50,879 bases of DNA from Bacteroidales bacterium. GTDB lineage: Bacteria; Bacteroidota; Bacteroidia; Bacteroidales; Paludibacteraceae. Position numbers and translations under genes: made by a program. The stretch is from positions 1 through 50,879 of the forward strand of contig DUQG01000085.1 in NCBI GenBank assembly GCA_012837935.1. Direction: 5' to 3'. The notes below the pieces were generated by a model. It did no database searches, had not been told where the DNA came from, and saw only the letters and a program-made list of their open reading frames with translations. Each line of letters starts with the position of its first letter. Within the stretch, counting starts at the first letter, position 1. This document shows, one piece after another, positions 14,638 through 24,633 of the stretch.

Positions 14638-15885
14638 ATGACCGCAATAGAATTTGAAAATATATCCAAACAATACCGTTTAGGTTTAGTATCTACGCGT
14701 ACCATTAGCCACGACTTAAACCGCTGGTGGCAGATGAATATTCTCCGTAGAGAAGACCCTTATCTGAAAATAGGTGATGTTAACGATCGTGCCAGTAAAG
14801 GGGAAAGCGAATATGTTTGGGCACTGAAAGATATAAATTTTAAAGTAGAGCAGGGCGATGTGCTTGGAATTATCGGGAAAAACGGTGCGGGGAAAAGTAC
14901 CTTGCTGAAAATCCTATCAAAAGTAACTTCTCCCACTACGGGAACGATTAAAGCACGTGGTAGAATAGCTTCTCTGCTTGAAGTGGGTACAGGCTTTCAC
15001 CCCGAGATGACAGGCAGGGAAAATATCTATATGAACGGTGCAATAATGGGGATGACTAAAGCGGAAATTACCCGAAAACTGGATGAGATAGTAGATTTTG
15101 CCGGAGTGGAACGCTATATTGACACACCTGTGAAACGATACAGTAGTGGTATGACTGTTCGATTAGGATTTGCTATTGCTGCACATTTAGAACCTGAAAT
15201 TCTGGTAGTGGATGAAGTGCTTGCTGTAGGTGATGCGGAATTTCAGAAAAAAGCTATCGGCAAAATGCAAGATGTTAGTAGGAGTGAGGGAAGGACGGTG
15301 TTGTTTGTGAGTCATAATATGGCGGCGGTGAAGAGTTTGTGTACAAAAGGATTGGTATTAGAAAATGGTACTTGCACTTTTAGAGGTGAGGTTGAAGAAG
15401 CCATTGATTATTATTTAACAGAAGACAGCGTAGAAAATTTTATTATAGATAAAATGGAAATATTAAATCCGGATTTAACTGTTAATAAAATAGTTGTAAA
15501 TAATTTAGAAGGAAATAGAATTCAGATTAATGATAAAAATTCTAATGTAAAAATTCAAATAACCGGCGAATTGCGTAATGAATTAGCTATGGGATTGGAA
15601 ATGTATTTGTTTGATTTACATGATTCTTTACTTGGTGTTTTTTCTCCTTCTCATAAATCGGGTGTTACGGAAGTTTATAAGCCGGGGAAATTTAATATTG
15701 AGCATGAATTCAATCTCCCTTCTAATTTATCCAAAGGAGAGTTTTATTTTGATATAGAGTTAAATCAAACTAATGTTTGCAGTTTAATGGTTGTTAGAAA
15801 AAACTTGTTCGTTGATTCTCAAGGTTACCCTTCAAAAACAGGTTTCGAGTTTGATTATTCAAAACGTGGGCTATTAGTGTTATAA
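14638..15885 (+). CDS. wzt: Polysaccharide ABC exporter ATPase with C-terminal domain (Wzt type)
   Basis: Residues 1-255 are the nucleotide-binding domain: Walker A GKNGAGKST (80-88), the EVGTGFHPEMTGRENI stretch (115-130), signature YSSGM (168-172), Walker B ILVVDEVLAVGD (188-199), switch His226. Residues 260-415 are an extra beta-rich domain placed like the carbohydrate-binding domain of Wzt proteins that recognise a capped glycan end before export. The presence of this domain points to an ABC-dependent O-antigen-like polymer whose chain end carries a modification, perhaps from the methyltransferase or acyltransferases in the locus. That link is inference. Confidence 0.92.
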   Translation: MTAIEFENISKQYRLGLVSTRTISHDLNRWWQMNILRREDPYLKIGDVNDRASKGESEYVWALKDINFKVEQGDVLGIIGKNGAGKSTLLKILSKVTSPTTGTIKARGRIASLLEVGTGFHPEMTGRENIYMNGAIMGMTKAEITRKLDEIVDFAGVERYIDTPVKRYSSGMTVRLGFAIAAHLEPEILVVDEVLAVGDAEFQKKAIGKMQDVSRSEGRTVLFVSHNMAAVKSLCTKGLVLENGTCTFRGEVEEAIDYYLTEDSVENFIIDKMEILNPDLTVNKIVVNNLEGNRIQINDKNSNVKIQITGELRNELAMGLEMYLFDLHDSLLGVFSPSHKSGVTEVYKPGKFNIEHEFNLPSNLSKGEFYFDIELNQTNVCSLMVVRKNLFVDSQGYPSKTGFEFDYSKRGLLVL

Positions 15886-15913
15886 TAAAGTTTTACATTT
15901 ATAAAAATTTACC

Positions 15914-16924
15914 ATGGCTAAACCAACAATTATCTGTCTTACACCCGTAAAAAATGAAGCATGGATTTTAGATAACTTTCTAAAGTCAGCTAGTTTATGG
16001 GCAGACCATATTATTATTTCCGATCAAATGTCTACCGATGGGTCACGTGAAATAGCTAAAAAGTATCCAAAAGTTATTCTTATTGACAATAATCAGCAGA
16101 AAGATTTTAGCGAATATGGGTTAAGGAAACCTTTGATTGATGAGGCAAGAAAAATTTCCGGAAAAAGGTTACTGATTTCATTGGATGCGGATGAAATATT
16201 CACCCCTAACTTTCAGTCCAAAGAATGGATAGAAATGCAAAATTTGCCTGAAGGAGCTATAATAAAATTTCCTTGGATAAATATATATAAAAATTTTGAG
16301 AAATTTTGGGATTATTCATTTTCAATTCCTGTGGGTTACATGGACGATGGAGCAGAATTTAAGAGTGGTTTGATTCATGCAGCTAGATTGTTTGATCCAA
16401 CTAAAACTACGAAAGTTGTTTATGAAGCTTCAGAAATAAAGATTCTTCATCTACAATATACCGACTGGGAAAGAATGAAAATGAAGCAAAGATGGTATCA
16501 GTGCTTCGAAAAAATTAATTATTCCCATAAACATTCAATAGATATATTTAGGCAGTATCATCACATGGAGAATTTAAAAAACAACGATTTGAAAGAAGTG
16601 CCGGATGAATGGATAAATATATATCGTCAAAATGGCATTGACCTTAATCATTTGTCAGTTAATCAAAATTATCATTGGGAATTGACTATACTTAATTACT
16701 TTGAAGAACATGGTACAAAATTCTTCAAAGAATTAAACATTTGGGATATAGATTGGGTTAAGAAAGCCAAATTTTATCAAATAAAAAATCCGGAAAGATT
16801 CAAGGATCCACGGACAATTGCTGATAAACTTATTCAAATATGGTTGTTGAAAACACAAAAAAACCATAACAATAGGATAGTTAGAAAAATAGATAAATTA
16901 ATTAAAAAATTTTTAAGTTATTAA
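15914..16924 (+). CDS. Family 2 glycosyltransferase
   Basis: A cytosolic GT-A enzyme of 336 residues. Nucleotide-binding start ICLTPVKNEAWILDNFLKSA, then DQMSTDGSREIA, and DXD-like LDADEIF (near residue 93) for metal and sugar nucleotide. The C-terminal half is specific to a subgroup that occurs twice in this locus; the paralogue at 25287 shares SLWAD-II-DQMSTDG and the DEWI region. Donor and acceptor are unknown. It starts 28 nt after wzt and is followed 4 nt later by an acyltransferase gene. Confidence 0.85.
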   Translation: MAKPTIICLTPVKNEAWILDNFLKSASLWADHIIISDQMSTDGSREIAKKYPKVILIDNNQQKDFSEYGLRKPLIDEARKISGKRLLISLDADEIFTPNFQSKEWIEMQNLPEGAIIKFPWINIYKNFEKFWDYSFSIPVGYMDDGAEFKSGLIHAARLFDPTKTTKVVYEASEIKILHLQYTDWERMKMKQRWYQCFEKINYSHKHSIDIFRQYHHMENLKNNDLKEVPDEWINIYRQNGIDLNHLSVNQNYHWELTILNYFEEHGTKFFKELNIWDIDWVKKAKFYQIKNPERFKDPRTIADKLIQIWLLKTQKNHNNRIVRKIDKLIKKFLSY

Positions 16925-16928
16925 ACAA

Positions 16929-17572
16929 ATGATACTTCGGAAAATAAAGAAAATTGCCAACGAAAACCAATATAGCTTTGTTCTTTTATTGGGTAGCTGG
17001 ATTTATTCTTTTTTGAGAGGAAATAAAAGTTTGATAGCTGCTCAAAATGTGATAATTAAAAATATTAAGAATATCAAGTCTGACGGATTGTTACTTATTG
17101 CGGTAAGTTACAATGGGTTTACTTGTAAAAAGGATTTAACCGTTTTAAATATTAGAGGAAAGTTAATAGTTAAAGGAGACTATTCGATTGGTAGAGGATG
17201 TCGTATTGATGTTGGACCGAAAGGATTAATTGAAATAGGTAAAGGTGGTTATGTAAATTCATTTACTAACTTTATAATTTCTCAAAAGCTTAAAATTGGA
17301 GATGGATGTGCCATTTCATGGAATTGTCAATTTTTGGATGAAGACTTCCATGACATTCAATATGAAGCAAAAAAAACAAATTAACTAATGAAATTACCAT
17401 AGGAAATCATGTGTGGATTGGTTGTAATACTAAGATATACAAAGGCGTGAATATCCCCAACGGATGTATTGTTGCTTCTGATTCGGTGGTTAAGACTTCT
17501 TTTTATGAAGAGAATTTGTTAATTGGTGGAAATCCGGCAACTATTATTAAGAAAAATGTAACTTGGCAGTGA
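16929..17572 (+). pseudogene. LbH acyltransferase, frameshifted at an A8 tract
   Basis: The first frame runs from ATG 16929 to a stop at 17384. The rest of a left-handed beta-helix acyltransferase (NEITIGNHVWIGCNTKIYKG, LLIGGNPATIIKKN) continues in another frame to TGA 17572. The switch is at an eight-A run (17369-17376); nine A would restore one ORF of about 214 codons. The repaired stop overlaps the next gene's GTG start (GTGA), which supports the repaired frame. It would probably add an acetyl group to a sugar. Either a phase-variable OFF state or a sequencing error fits. It is related to the acyltransferase at 24630. Confidence 0.8.
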
Positions 17573-18394
17573 AAATTTCAATAATTACCATCAATCACAA
17601 TAACGCTTCAGGTTTAGAGAAAACTATGCAGAGTGTTTTTGCTCAGACTTATAACAAGTTTGAATACATTGTGATAGATGGTAATTCATTCGATAATAGT
17701 GAGCAAATAATTCGGAATTTTGAAAATTTAGTTCCTTCTATTCAATTAAAATGGATTAGTGAACCGGATAATGGCATTTATAATGCGATGAATAAAGGTG
17801 TTGAAATGTCAACGGGTGATTTCCTACTTTTTTTTGAATAGTGGTGATATACTATTTGATGCCTTTGTTGTTGAAAACTGCGTTGAGCAGATTGATGAAA
17901 ATTGTGATTTATGTTCGGGAATATTAATTTTGAAAGGGAAAACCGGTAGTGTTACATTATATCCACCAAAAGAACTTGGTCTTTATCAGTCTGTTTATAA
18001 ACACCTTACTCATCCCAATACATTTATCAAAAAAACACTATTTGATAAGTTTGGTATGTATAATGAAGGTCATAAAATTGTATCAGACTGGGAATTCTTT
18101 TTTGTTGTAAGTGGGTTAAATAAATGTAAATATCAGTTACTTAATGTTCCGATTGCAATATTTTATGAAGATGGTATCTCGAGTGTTAATAAAGAATTAC
18201 AAGAGAGGGAAAAGTCTATTGTATTAAAAAACAATTTATCAGACATAGTGCTTAAAGAATTGGAAGAAAGGCATTATTTGGAAAATTTATTGACTCAGTC
18301 TTGGGTTAAAAACATGAACCGATTAAAGAAGAATATGTTTTTGTTTAAGATAGCTAATAGATTCTTGAAGGTTTTAAACAAATTTGTTCGTTAA
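17569..18394 (+). pseudogene. Family 2 glycosyltransferase, frameshifted at a T8 tract
   Basis: Starts at GTG 17569 (VKISIITINHNN read with Met). It holds the GT2 motifs IDGNSFDNSEQII and SEPDNGIYNAMNKG, then breaks at 17828-17835. There, eight T give a premature TAG right after FLLFFE. With seven T the frame reads FLLFLNSGD and continues to 18394 with the expected HPNTFIKKTLF and VSDWEFF. The intact protein would be about 274 residues, of the type that transfers a sugar with a DXD-like NSGD site. OFF phase or homopolymer error. Confidence 0.82.
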
Positions 18395-18397
18395 AAT

Positions 18398-19336
18398 ATG
18401 CAGCTTTCCATTATCATACCCACTTACAATCGAGCGGATGTAATTCTCCGCTCACTGGAAACTTGGACGAAACAAACCTTAGATGCGGATAAGTTTGAAG
18501 TGATAGTGGTGGATAATAATTCAACAGATGGAAGTGGTGAACTAATTCAAAACTTTATCAAAGATTACAAGAATTTTTATTATCTGCTTGAAACAAAACA
18601 AGGTTCAACAAACGCTCGTCACGCAGGCGCGAATAGGGCAAAAGCGGATATTTTGATGTTTTGTGATGATGACGGGCTGTTTAATCCGGAATGTGCGAGT
18701 GAAATTTTAAAGGTTTACGAAGGCAATCAGGAGGTAGTGGCTGTAACCGGAAAAATTTTAATTAAATGGGATAAAACCCCACCTGACTGGATAGAACCAT
18801 ACGAATTTATGCTCGGAAAGTTAGATTATGGTGATAAAGTAAAGTACGATACATCCTTCTATTTAAATGGTGGAGTTTTTTCGATTAAAAAGAAGATTTT
18901 TAATAATTTGGGAGGATTTAATCCCGATTTGATTGGTAACTATTTAGTGGGTGACGGTGATACAGGGCTGGTCATTAAATTACACAAAAAGAATCTATTA
19001 ATAGGATATACGCCATTGGCAGTTATGGAACATTTACAGTTTGTTGATAAACAGGGCTCGGAAAAAGATATGGGGCGACGTTTTTATAATATTGGTATTA
19101 GTGGTTCTTACGGTTTTTTTTGTGAAAATGGATTTAAATTTAATTTGAAAGTATTTAAATTTATTGCAAAGTCATTTCTGTTTTATATGAAAAAAATGTT
19201 TGAAAAAGAGTTTGCTAATAACAATCGACAAAAAGCTTACTTTAGTTATATGCAACGAAAAGGCGAATTAGCTTTTTTTATGAATTTGAGAATAAAAGAA
19301 GTACGAAAAGAAATTTTGGAAATGAAAAATAAATGA
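18398..19336 (+). CDS. Family 2 glycosyltransferase
   Basis: GT-A fold, 312 residues: SIIIPTYNRADVILRSLE at the N-terminus, VVDNNSTDGSGELI, the FCDDDGLFNPE metal-binding loop near residue 90, and YLVGDGDTGLVIKLH. The C-terminal part is basic and partly hydrophobic. It contains an in-frame T8 run at 19114-19121, so runs of this length are not always disruptive. Start 3 nt after the previous frameshifted gene. Confidence 0.85.
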   Translation: MQLSIIIPTYNRADVILRSLETWTKQTLDADKFEVIVVDNNSTDGSGELIQNFIKDYKNFYYLLETKQGSTNARHAGANRAKADILMFCDDDGLFNPECASEILKVYEGNQEVVAVTGKILIKWDKTPPDWIEPYEFMLGKLDYGDKVKYDTSFYLNGGVFSIKKKIFNNLGGFNPDLIGNYLVGDGDTGLVIKLHKKNLLIGYTPLAVMEHLQFVDKQGSEKDMGRRFYNIGISGSYGFFCENGFKFNLKVFKFIAKSFLFYMKKMFEKEFANNNRQKAYFSYMQRKGELAFFMNLRIKEVRKEILEMKNK

Positions 19337-19401
19337 TTATCCGCAATGTGTCCTAATAACATTTATCAATTCTTGTAAAACAAGCGAACAAGTTCGAGCG
19401 A

Positions 19402-19523
19402 CCACGAGTTTTAACTCGTGGGTAAAACGCGACTTTGAAATCGGGCTTTAGCCCAAGATTATTTAAATTTTGGCTAAAGCCGATTGAATTTCCAACTATC
19501 TATCCACGTCCGTCAGCTGACGG
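19402..19523. repeat. REP-like cluster of palindromes
   Basis: Three palindromic elements in an otherwise gene-free 241-nt gap: a 9-bp dyad CCACGAGTT/AACTCGTGG (19402-19421), an inverted repeat GGCTTTAGCC/GGCTAAAGCC (19444-19453, 19472-19481), and the perfect palindrome CCGTCAGCTGACGG (19510-19523). The layout resembles repetitive extragenic palindromes mobilised by Y1 (RAYT) transposases. No transposase is in the window. Confidence 0.65.
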
Positions 19524-19577
19524 AATAGTGGCAATTGAATAGGAAGTTTTGCAGATAGTCATAAAATAATAATTTTT

Positions 19578-20309
19578 ATGATACCAATTAAATTACGTAT
19601 AATACGCGAAAAGAACAGAGCCTATCGTTTGCTTTTGAAGTTTTTGTCGGCTTTTACTCCCGATGCTCCCAAGGTATATGTTTTTCATGATATTCTGTCG
19701 GATATTTCGCAAGTGTCATCTAAGTTTCAGTTTTCTAAAAGTTCTTTTGAACGCTTTATTGAAATTCAGCTAAAAAGCGGTAATAAGGCAATGACTTTTC
19801 AGGAATTATCCGATATAATTTTGAAAGGGAAAAAAAGAAAAAACGTTTTTATAGTTACTTTTGATGATATAAATGAAAGTGTTTATACAGAAGCATTTCC
19901 AATTTTGACAAAGTACAATATTCCCTTTGTTTTGTTTGTTACCAAAGAGTTGATTGGAAAGCCGAATTTTATTTCAAAAGAACAGCTTATTGAACTTTCA
20001 AAAAATAATTTGTGTACAATAGGTTCTCATGGACTGACACACAGGATGTTTCGATACTTAGATGAAGGTGAAATGAAGCGTGAGTATGAAGATTCAAAAT
20101 TGTTTTTAGAAGAACTGACCGGAAAAAAGGTTGAATGTTTTGCATTTCCATATGGTAGGGTAGTGGAATGCTCACGAAAAAATATAAATTATTTAAAGAA
20201 TTCTGTTTATAAATTTGCATTTTCAGCAATTGATGGTACCTTAGCACAAAAATATATTTCTACAAAATTCTTTTTATCAAGAATAATTGTGGATGAAAGT
20301 AAAGCATGA
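19578..20309 (+). CDS. Polysaccharide deacetylase family protein
   Basis: A NodB-homology protein of 243 residues. Metal and catalytic motifs: TFDDINES (Asp-Asp near residue 96), SHGLTH (near residue 148), and FAFPYGR (near residue 193). Such enzymes remove N-acetyl from hexosamines. In this locus it may act on the glycan, perhaps making a free amine for other acyl groups. No signal peptide is obvious, which suggests cytoplasmic action. The start follows the palindrome cluster, so it may need read-through from upstream. Confidence 0.8.
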   Translation: MIPIKLRIIREKNRAYRLLLKFLSAFTPDAPKVYVFHDILSDISQVSSKFQFSKSSFERFIEIQLKSGNKAMTFQELSDIILKGKKRKNVFIVTFDDINESVYTEAFPILTKYNIPFVLFVTKELIGKPNFISKEQLIELSKNNLCTIGSHGLTHRMFRYLDEGEMKREYEDSKLFLEELTGKKVECFAFPYGRVVECSRKNINYLKNSVYKFAFSAIDGTLAQKYISTKFFLSRIIVDESKA

Positions 20310-20321
20310 AACTTTTAAGCT

Positions 20322-21141
20322 ATGTTTGAAATTAGACCAACCGGAGGACTTTGTGATAGATTAGTAACTATTGAATCTTTTATTGCAGTAACCAAACAAT
20401 TAAATATCTCAGATATTAAAATGATATGGTTACTCAATAATGAGTTGAACTGTAATTTTGAAGAGATATTACAACCTATTTCCGGAATAGTTGTTCAAAA
20501 CAAATTAGATATTTCTTATAAAAGTGATGTTTTATCCAGAATCAAAAGAAAGACGATTAGCCTTTTTAATAATAAGATTCTCAATAAAAAACATATTGAT
20601 TTATATTCATTATCCGTTTCAGATAAGTATCAATATGTAATTAGTTTGTTGAAATCTAATAAATCAAGATATTCTTTTTCCGGTCTTCTTCTGTCAGAAA
20701 AGACTAATGATTATTTCGATTGTTTTTTTTCCGACAGCAGAAATAACCTCGACTATTAATAGTTATTTGAAACATTTTTCCGACTCAACAATTGGGGTTC
20801 ACATTAGAAGGACAGATAACGTATATGCCATTAAAAACTCACCATCTGAATTGTTCTATAAAAACATTGAGAAGGAAATAAAAGAAAATGATGATGTCAA
20901 ATTTTACGTTGCAACCGACTCTGAAAGAGAGTTAAAAGAATTGATTAAGAGATACGGAGAAAAAATAATATATCAGACGGAGTGTGTTCGAAGTAGAGTT
21001 ACCAGTGATGGAATAAAGAGTGCAATGATTGATTTGTTTTTACTTTCTAAAACCCAAAAAATTTTGGGCTCTGATTGGAGTGCATTCTCGGCAACTGCAG
21101 CTAAACTTGGTAGGATAGAACTGATAAAAATGTTAAAATGA
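20322..21141 (+). pseudogene. Fucosyltransferase-like protein, frameshifted at a T8 tract
   Basis: The first frame (20322-20759, MFEIRPTGGLCDRL) is cut by a shift at T8 20723-20730. With seven T it joins the second frame (PTAEITSTINSY, then IGVHIRRTDN, VKFYVATDSERELK and GSDWSAFSATAAKLG). The HxRRxDN motif is the GDP-binding motif shared by alpha-1,2- and alpha-1,6-fucosyltransferase-like (GT11/GT23) enzymes. The repaired protein would be about 272 residues. No GDP-fucose synthesis genes are in the window. The stop overlaps the start of the next gene. Confidence 0.72.
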
Positions 21142-22139
21142 AAATTGTCTCAGATAAAAAGCTAATCTATAATCCTCTTGTCTCGGTGTTTATTATCACC
21201 TACAATCAGGAGAACACCATTGCTCAAACCATAGAGAGTATTTTGATGCAAGAGGGAAACTTTACTTTGGAACTGGTTATAGGGGAAGATTGCAGTACTG
21301 ATAAAACAGCCGAAATTTGTAAGGATTATCAGAAGAGATATCCTGAGAAAATAAAACTTCTACTTCAAGAAGAAAATCAGGGGATTCTGAAAAACTTTAT
21401 TGATACGATTCGGCTTTGTAGAGGAAAATATATAGGTGTATGTGCGGGGGATGATTATTTGTGTGATAAGTATAAAATTCAAAAGCAACTTGATTTTTTT
21501 GAAAATAATCCTGATTTCGGAGTAGTAAGTACCGGTGGGTATCGGTTGTTGGTTAAAGAAAATAAATTGGTCGAAGGAATTGCACCCTTACATCCCGTGG
21601 CTGATGGTAATGTGTTTGATAAAACCTGGCGTGGTGGTTTGTATGCGATGCCTTTGTCTTTGTTGTTTAAAGCGGAACTTTTGCAATATTTAGATTTTGA
21701 TGAGTTTATCAGAAGAAAGTTTATGGTCGAAGATGTTCCTTTACAGGCTATTCTGGCAAAGCACACTAAATTTGGTCATATACCTGATTTATGCGTTGTC
21801 TATCGAGTTTACAACACATCGCAGACTTTTACCAACTTTAATAGTAAAAAATACTTGGATTATCACGAGGGATTAGTTGCAATTCGTCGCTATTTATATG
21901 AACTATATCCGAACGAAGTAGATTTTTCAGAACAGTGGGCCTATGATTATATGGTTTACAGGCGTTTTTTGAAAGCTGTAAGTCAATGGAATTATGCAGC
22001 AGCAAAAAATGAATTGAACACGATACAAGTAAAAGGGAAAAAAGAGCAAAGAGCTGAAAAATGGATAAAAACCCGATTAGGCTTTTATTTGTTTGCATTA
22101 GGAAAAAAAATAAAATTAATGCAATATAAAACAGAATAG
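21138..22139 (+). CDS. Family 2 glycosyltransferase
   Basis: GT-A enzyme, 333 residues: VSVFIITYNQENTIAQTIES, LVIGEDCSTDKTAEI, and the CAGDDYLCDKYKIQ metal loop near residue 98. Paralogous to the gene at 27263 (same GEDCSTD/GDDCSTD, DDY and QLDFFENNP layout). Donor sugar unknown. ATGA overlap with the upstream gene indicates translational coupling. Confidence 0.87.
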   Translation: MKIVSDKKLIYNPLVSVFIITYNQENTIAQTIESILMQEGNFTLELVIGEDCSTDKTAEICKDYQKRYPEKIKLLLQEENQGILKNFIDTIRLCRGKYIGVCAGDDYLCDKYKIQKQLDFFENNPDFGVVSTGGYRLLVKENKLVEGIAPLHPVADGNVFDKTWRGGLYAMPLSLLFKAELLQYLDFDEFIRRKFMVEDVPLQAILAKHTKFGHIPDLCVVYRVYNTSQTFTNFNSKKYLDYHEGLVAIRRYLYELYPNEVDFSEQWAYDYMVYRRFLKAVSQWNYAAAKNELNTIQVKGKKEQRAEKWIKTRLGFYLFALGKKIKLMQYKTE

Positions 22140-22173
22140 TTTAGTTAATCAAATAAACTCTTATTTACAATTG

Positions 22174-23064
22174 ATGAAAAGAACTCCAAAAATAATTCAA
22201 CTCCCCAAAATTGTTGAAACCAGAGGCAATTTGTCTTTTTTGGAAGGGATGAATCATATTCCATTTACCATTAAGAGAGCTTATTGGATATACGATGTTC
22301 CTGGAGGTGAAGTGCGTGGTGGTCATGCTTTTAAAGAGCAAGATGAGTTTATTATTGCACTTTCGGGAAGTTTTGATGTGGTGCTTGACAGCGGTAAACG
22401 AAAAAAGAGATTTCACTTAAACAGATCTTATTTTGGATTATTTGTTCCGGCAGGCATGTGGAGAAGTATGGATAATTTTTCAACTAATTCATTAGCACTT
22501 GTGCTCGCATCAACATATTTCGATGAAAATGACTATATTCGTGATTATCAGGAGTTTTTATTATTTGACACTTCCTTAATAAAAAACAAGAAAGAGAAAT
22601 TGGATAAATATAAGACAGGAATAGATTTAAATGTGAGCTTTGAACAATCTACAGTGAACGATTGTACAATTACTGAATTAGAAAAAAACCACAGAGAAAA
22701 AGGTAATATTACAGTTGTCGAAAATCACGGTTTTGTGCCTTTTGACATCTCACGAGTTTACTATCTATACGATGTGCCAGGTGGAGAAGAGCGAGGCGGT
22801 CATGCTCACAAGGAACTTCATCAATTAATCATCGCAGCCAATGGTAGTTTTGACGTAGTGTTGGATGATGGAAAAAATAAAAGAATCGTTACTTTGAATC
22901 GGCCTTATCAAGGGTTGAAAATTGTACCCGGAATTTGGCGGGAATTAGTAAATTTTTCCTCCGGCTCCAATTGTTTGGTACTTGCTTCTCATCGGTATGA
23001 AGAAGATGATTATGTGAGGGACTATAAGGAGTTTAGGCGGATGAAGGACAATATAAACAGTTAA
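22174..23064 (+). CDS. Double FdtA/QdtA-like sugar 3,4-ketoisomerase
   Basis: Two tandem cupin (WxcM-like) domains in one protein of 296 residues, where the usual enzyme has one of about 135. The N half (residues 15-130) and C half (residues 172-288) both show YDVPGGE-RGGHA, GSFDVVL and a D(D/N)Y-RDY end. The C half keeps both active-site histidines, GGHAHK (His210, His212). The N half reads GGHAFK, with Phe53 in place of the second His, so it may be inactive or altered. Family activity: converting dTDP-4-keto-6-deoxyglucose to its 3-keto form. The following acetyltransferase and DegT aminotransferase complete a dTDP-Fuc3NAc or Qui3NAc set. ATG 22174 is preferred over TTG 22171. Confidence 0.88.
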   Translation: MKRTPKIIQLPKIVETRGNLSFLEGMNHIPFTIKRAYWIYDVPGGEVRGGHAFKEQDEFIIALSGSFDVVLDSGKRKKRFHLNRSYFGLFVPAGMWRSMDNFSTNSLALVLASTYFDENDYIRDYQEFLLFDTSLIKNKKEKLDKYKTGIDLNVSFEQSTVNDCTITELEKNHREKGNITVVENHGFVPFDISRVYYLYDVPGGEERGGHAHKELHQLIIAANGSFDVVLDDGKNKRIVTLNRPYQGLKIVPGIWRELVNFSSGSNCLVLASHRYEEDDYVRDYKEFRRMKDNINS

Positions 23065-23083
23065 ACAATTAAATAGCAAAAAT

Positions 23084-23533
23084 ATGATACATCCACTTTC
23101 TGATGTTCAAAATGTAAATATCCCTGAAAGTACCAGGGTTTGGCAATTTGTAGTTATACTACCTAAGGCTGAAATCGGAGAAAACTGCAACATTTGCAGT
23201 CTGTGTTTTATTGAAAACGACGTGAAAATAGGAAATAACGTAACTATCAAAAATGGTGTTTATCTTTGGGATGGCATAAAGATAGAAGATAATGTACAGA
23301 TAGGTCCAAACGTTACATTTACCAATGATAATTTTCCGCGGGCAAAGCAGCCTTTTGAACTTCAACGTACTACAATCAAAAAGGGTGCATCTGTCGGTGC
23401 AGGTGCTGTAATCCTTGGAGGAATTACTATTGGTGAAAATGCCATGATAGGTGCGGGAAGCATTGTTACCAAAGATGTCCCTGAAAATGAATTATGGGTG
23501 GGAAGTCCGGCTAAATTTGTAAGAAAATTATGA
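23084..23533 (+). CDS. LbH N-acetyltransferase (FdtC/QdtC-like)
   Basis: A left-handed beta-helix transferase of 149 residues with repeated hexapeptides ([55 protein letters not shown]) and the ending [10 protein letters not shown]. It lies between the FdtA-like isomerase and the FdtB-like aminotransferase, and overlaps the latter by 4 nt. The expected reaction is acyl-CoA-dependent N-acylation of dTDP-3-amino-3,6-dideoxyhexose. The acyl group might not be acetyl, given the acyl-carrier genes elsewhere in the locus. Confidence 0.85.
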   Translation: MIHPLSDVQNVNIPESTRVWQFVVILPKAEIGENCNICSLCFIENDVKIGNNVTIKNGVYLWDGIKIEDNVQIGPNVTFTNDNFPRAKQPFELQRTTIKKGASVGAGAVILGGITIGENAMIGAGSIVTKDVPENELWVGSPAKFVRKL

Positions 23534-24633
23534 TAAAATTCCTGGATTTACAAAAAATTAATCTTACTTATCAGCAAGAAATTGAAGATAGATTATTAGC
23601 TGTTTTTCGTAGTGGCTGGTATCTGCTAGGTAATGAAGTAAAACGGTTTGAAGAAAACCTGAAAAATTACATCGGCTGTAATCATGCTGTTGGTGTAGCT
23701 AATGGATTGGATGCCTTGCGACTTATCTTACGTGCTTATATGGAGATGGGTGTCATGCAAAAGGGTGATGAAATCATTGTGCCTGCTAACACCTATATTG
23801 CCTCTATTCTAGCAATTTCTGATAATAGCTTAGTACCTGTTTTAGTAGAGCCGGATATTAATACCTATAATATTGATATTTCAAAGATTGAAGAAAAAAT
23901 CACAGCCAAAACCAAAGGGATAATAATTGTACATTTGTATGGTCGAGTAGTGTTTTCAGAAGAATTAAAGGCTCTTGCTAAAAAATACAATCTGAAAATT
24001 ATTGAGGATAATGCACAATCCATTGGTGCAGAATGGAACGGTATAAAAACCGGAAATTTGGGTGATGCAGCGGGATTTAGTTTCTATCCGGGTAAAAACT
24101 TGGGTGCATTGGGTGATGGTGGTGCAGTAACGTGCAAAAATGAAGAACTGGCGAAAACTGTTCGTGCTCTTGCTAATTATGGTTCCAATCAAAAATATGT
24201 AAATATCTATAAGGGATTAAATTCTCGTTTGGATGAAATACAAGCTGCTGTTTTGGATGTTAAATTACAATATATTGATAAAGATAATAGACGAAGACAA
24301 GAAATAGCTAAACGATATATTGCTGAAATTAGTAATCCAAAAATTGTTTTACCGGAAAATCCAACTGATGAAAACGAGCATGTATGGCATATATTCGTAG
24401 TACGAACAGCAGAACGAGATAAGTTGCAACAATATTTGAAAGACAACAATATTCAAACATTAATCCATTATCCTATTCCACCACATAAACAGGAGGCATA
24501 TAAAGAATGGAACAATCTTTTATTTCCGATTACAGAACAAATACATAATGAAGTGTTAAGTTTGCCGATGAGTCCGGTGTTAGAAAAAGAAGAAGTAGAT
24601 AGAATGATTGATGTATTAAATAAGTGGAAATGA
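23530..24633 (+). CDS. DegT/DnrJ/EryC1 sugar aminotransferase (FdtB/QdtB-like)
   Basis: A PLP enzyme of 367 residues that transaminates a 3-keto sugar nucleotide. Marks: [14 protein letters not shown], the VPANTYIAS loop, [14 protein letters not shown], the PLP lysine in [16 protein letters not shown] (near residue 187), and the dimer-contact [12 protein letters not shown]. Its place beside an FdtA-like isomerase supports the C3 position of a 6-deoxyhexose. dTDP-glucose synthesis genes (rmlA, rmlB) are not in the window. ATGA overlaps at both ends. Confidence 0.9.
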   Translation: MIKFLDLQKINLTYQQEIEDRLLAVFRSGWYLLGNEVKRFEENLKNYIGCNHAVGVANGLDALRLILRAYMEMGVMQKGDEIIVPANTYIASILAISDNSLVPVLVEPDINTYNIDISKIEEKITAKTKGIIIVHLYGRVVFSEELKALAKKYNLKIIEDNAQSIGAEWNGIKTGNLGDAAGFSFYPGKNLGALGDGGAVTCKNEELAKTVRALANYGSNQKYVNIYKGLNSRLDEIQAAVLDVKLQYIDKDNRRRQEIAKRYIAEISNPKIVLPENPTDENEHVWHIFVVRTAERDKLQQYLKDNNIQTLIHYPIPPHKQEAYKEWNNLLFPITEQIHNEVLSLPMSPVLEKEEVDRMIDVLNKWK

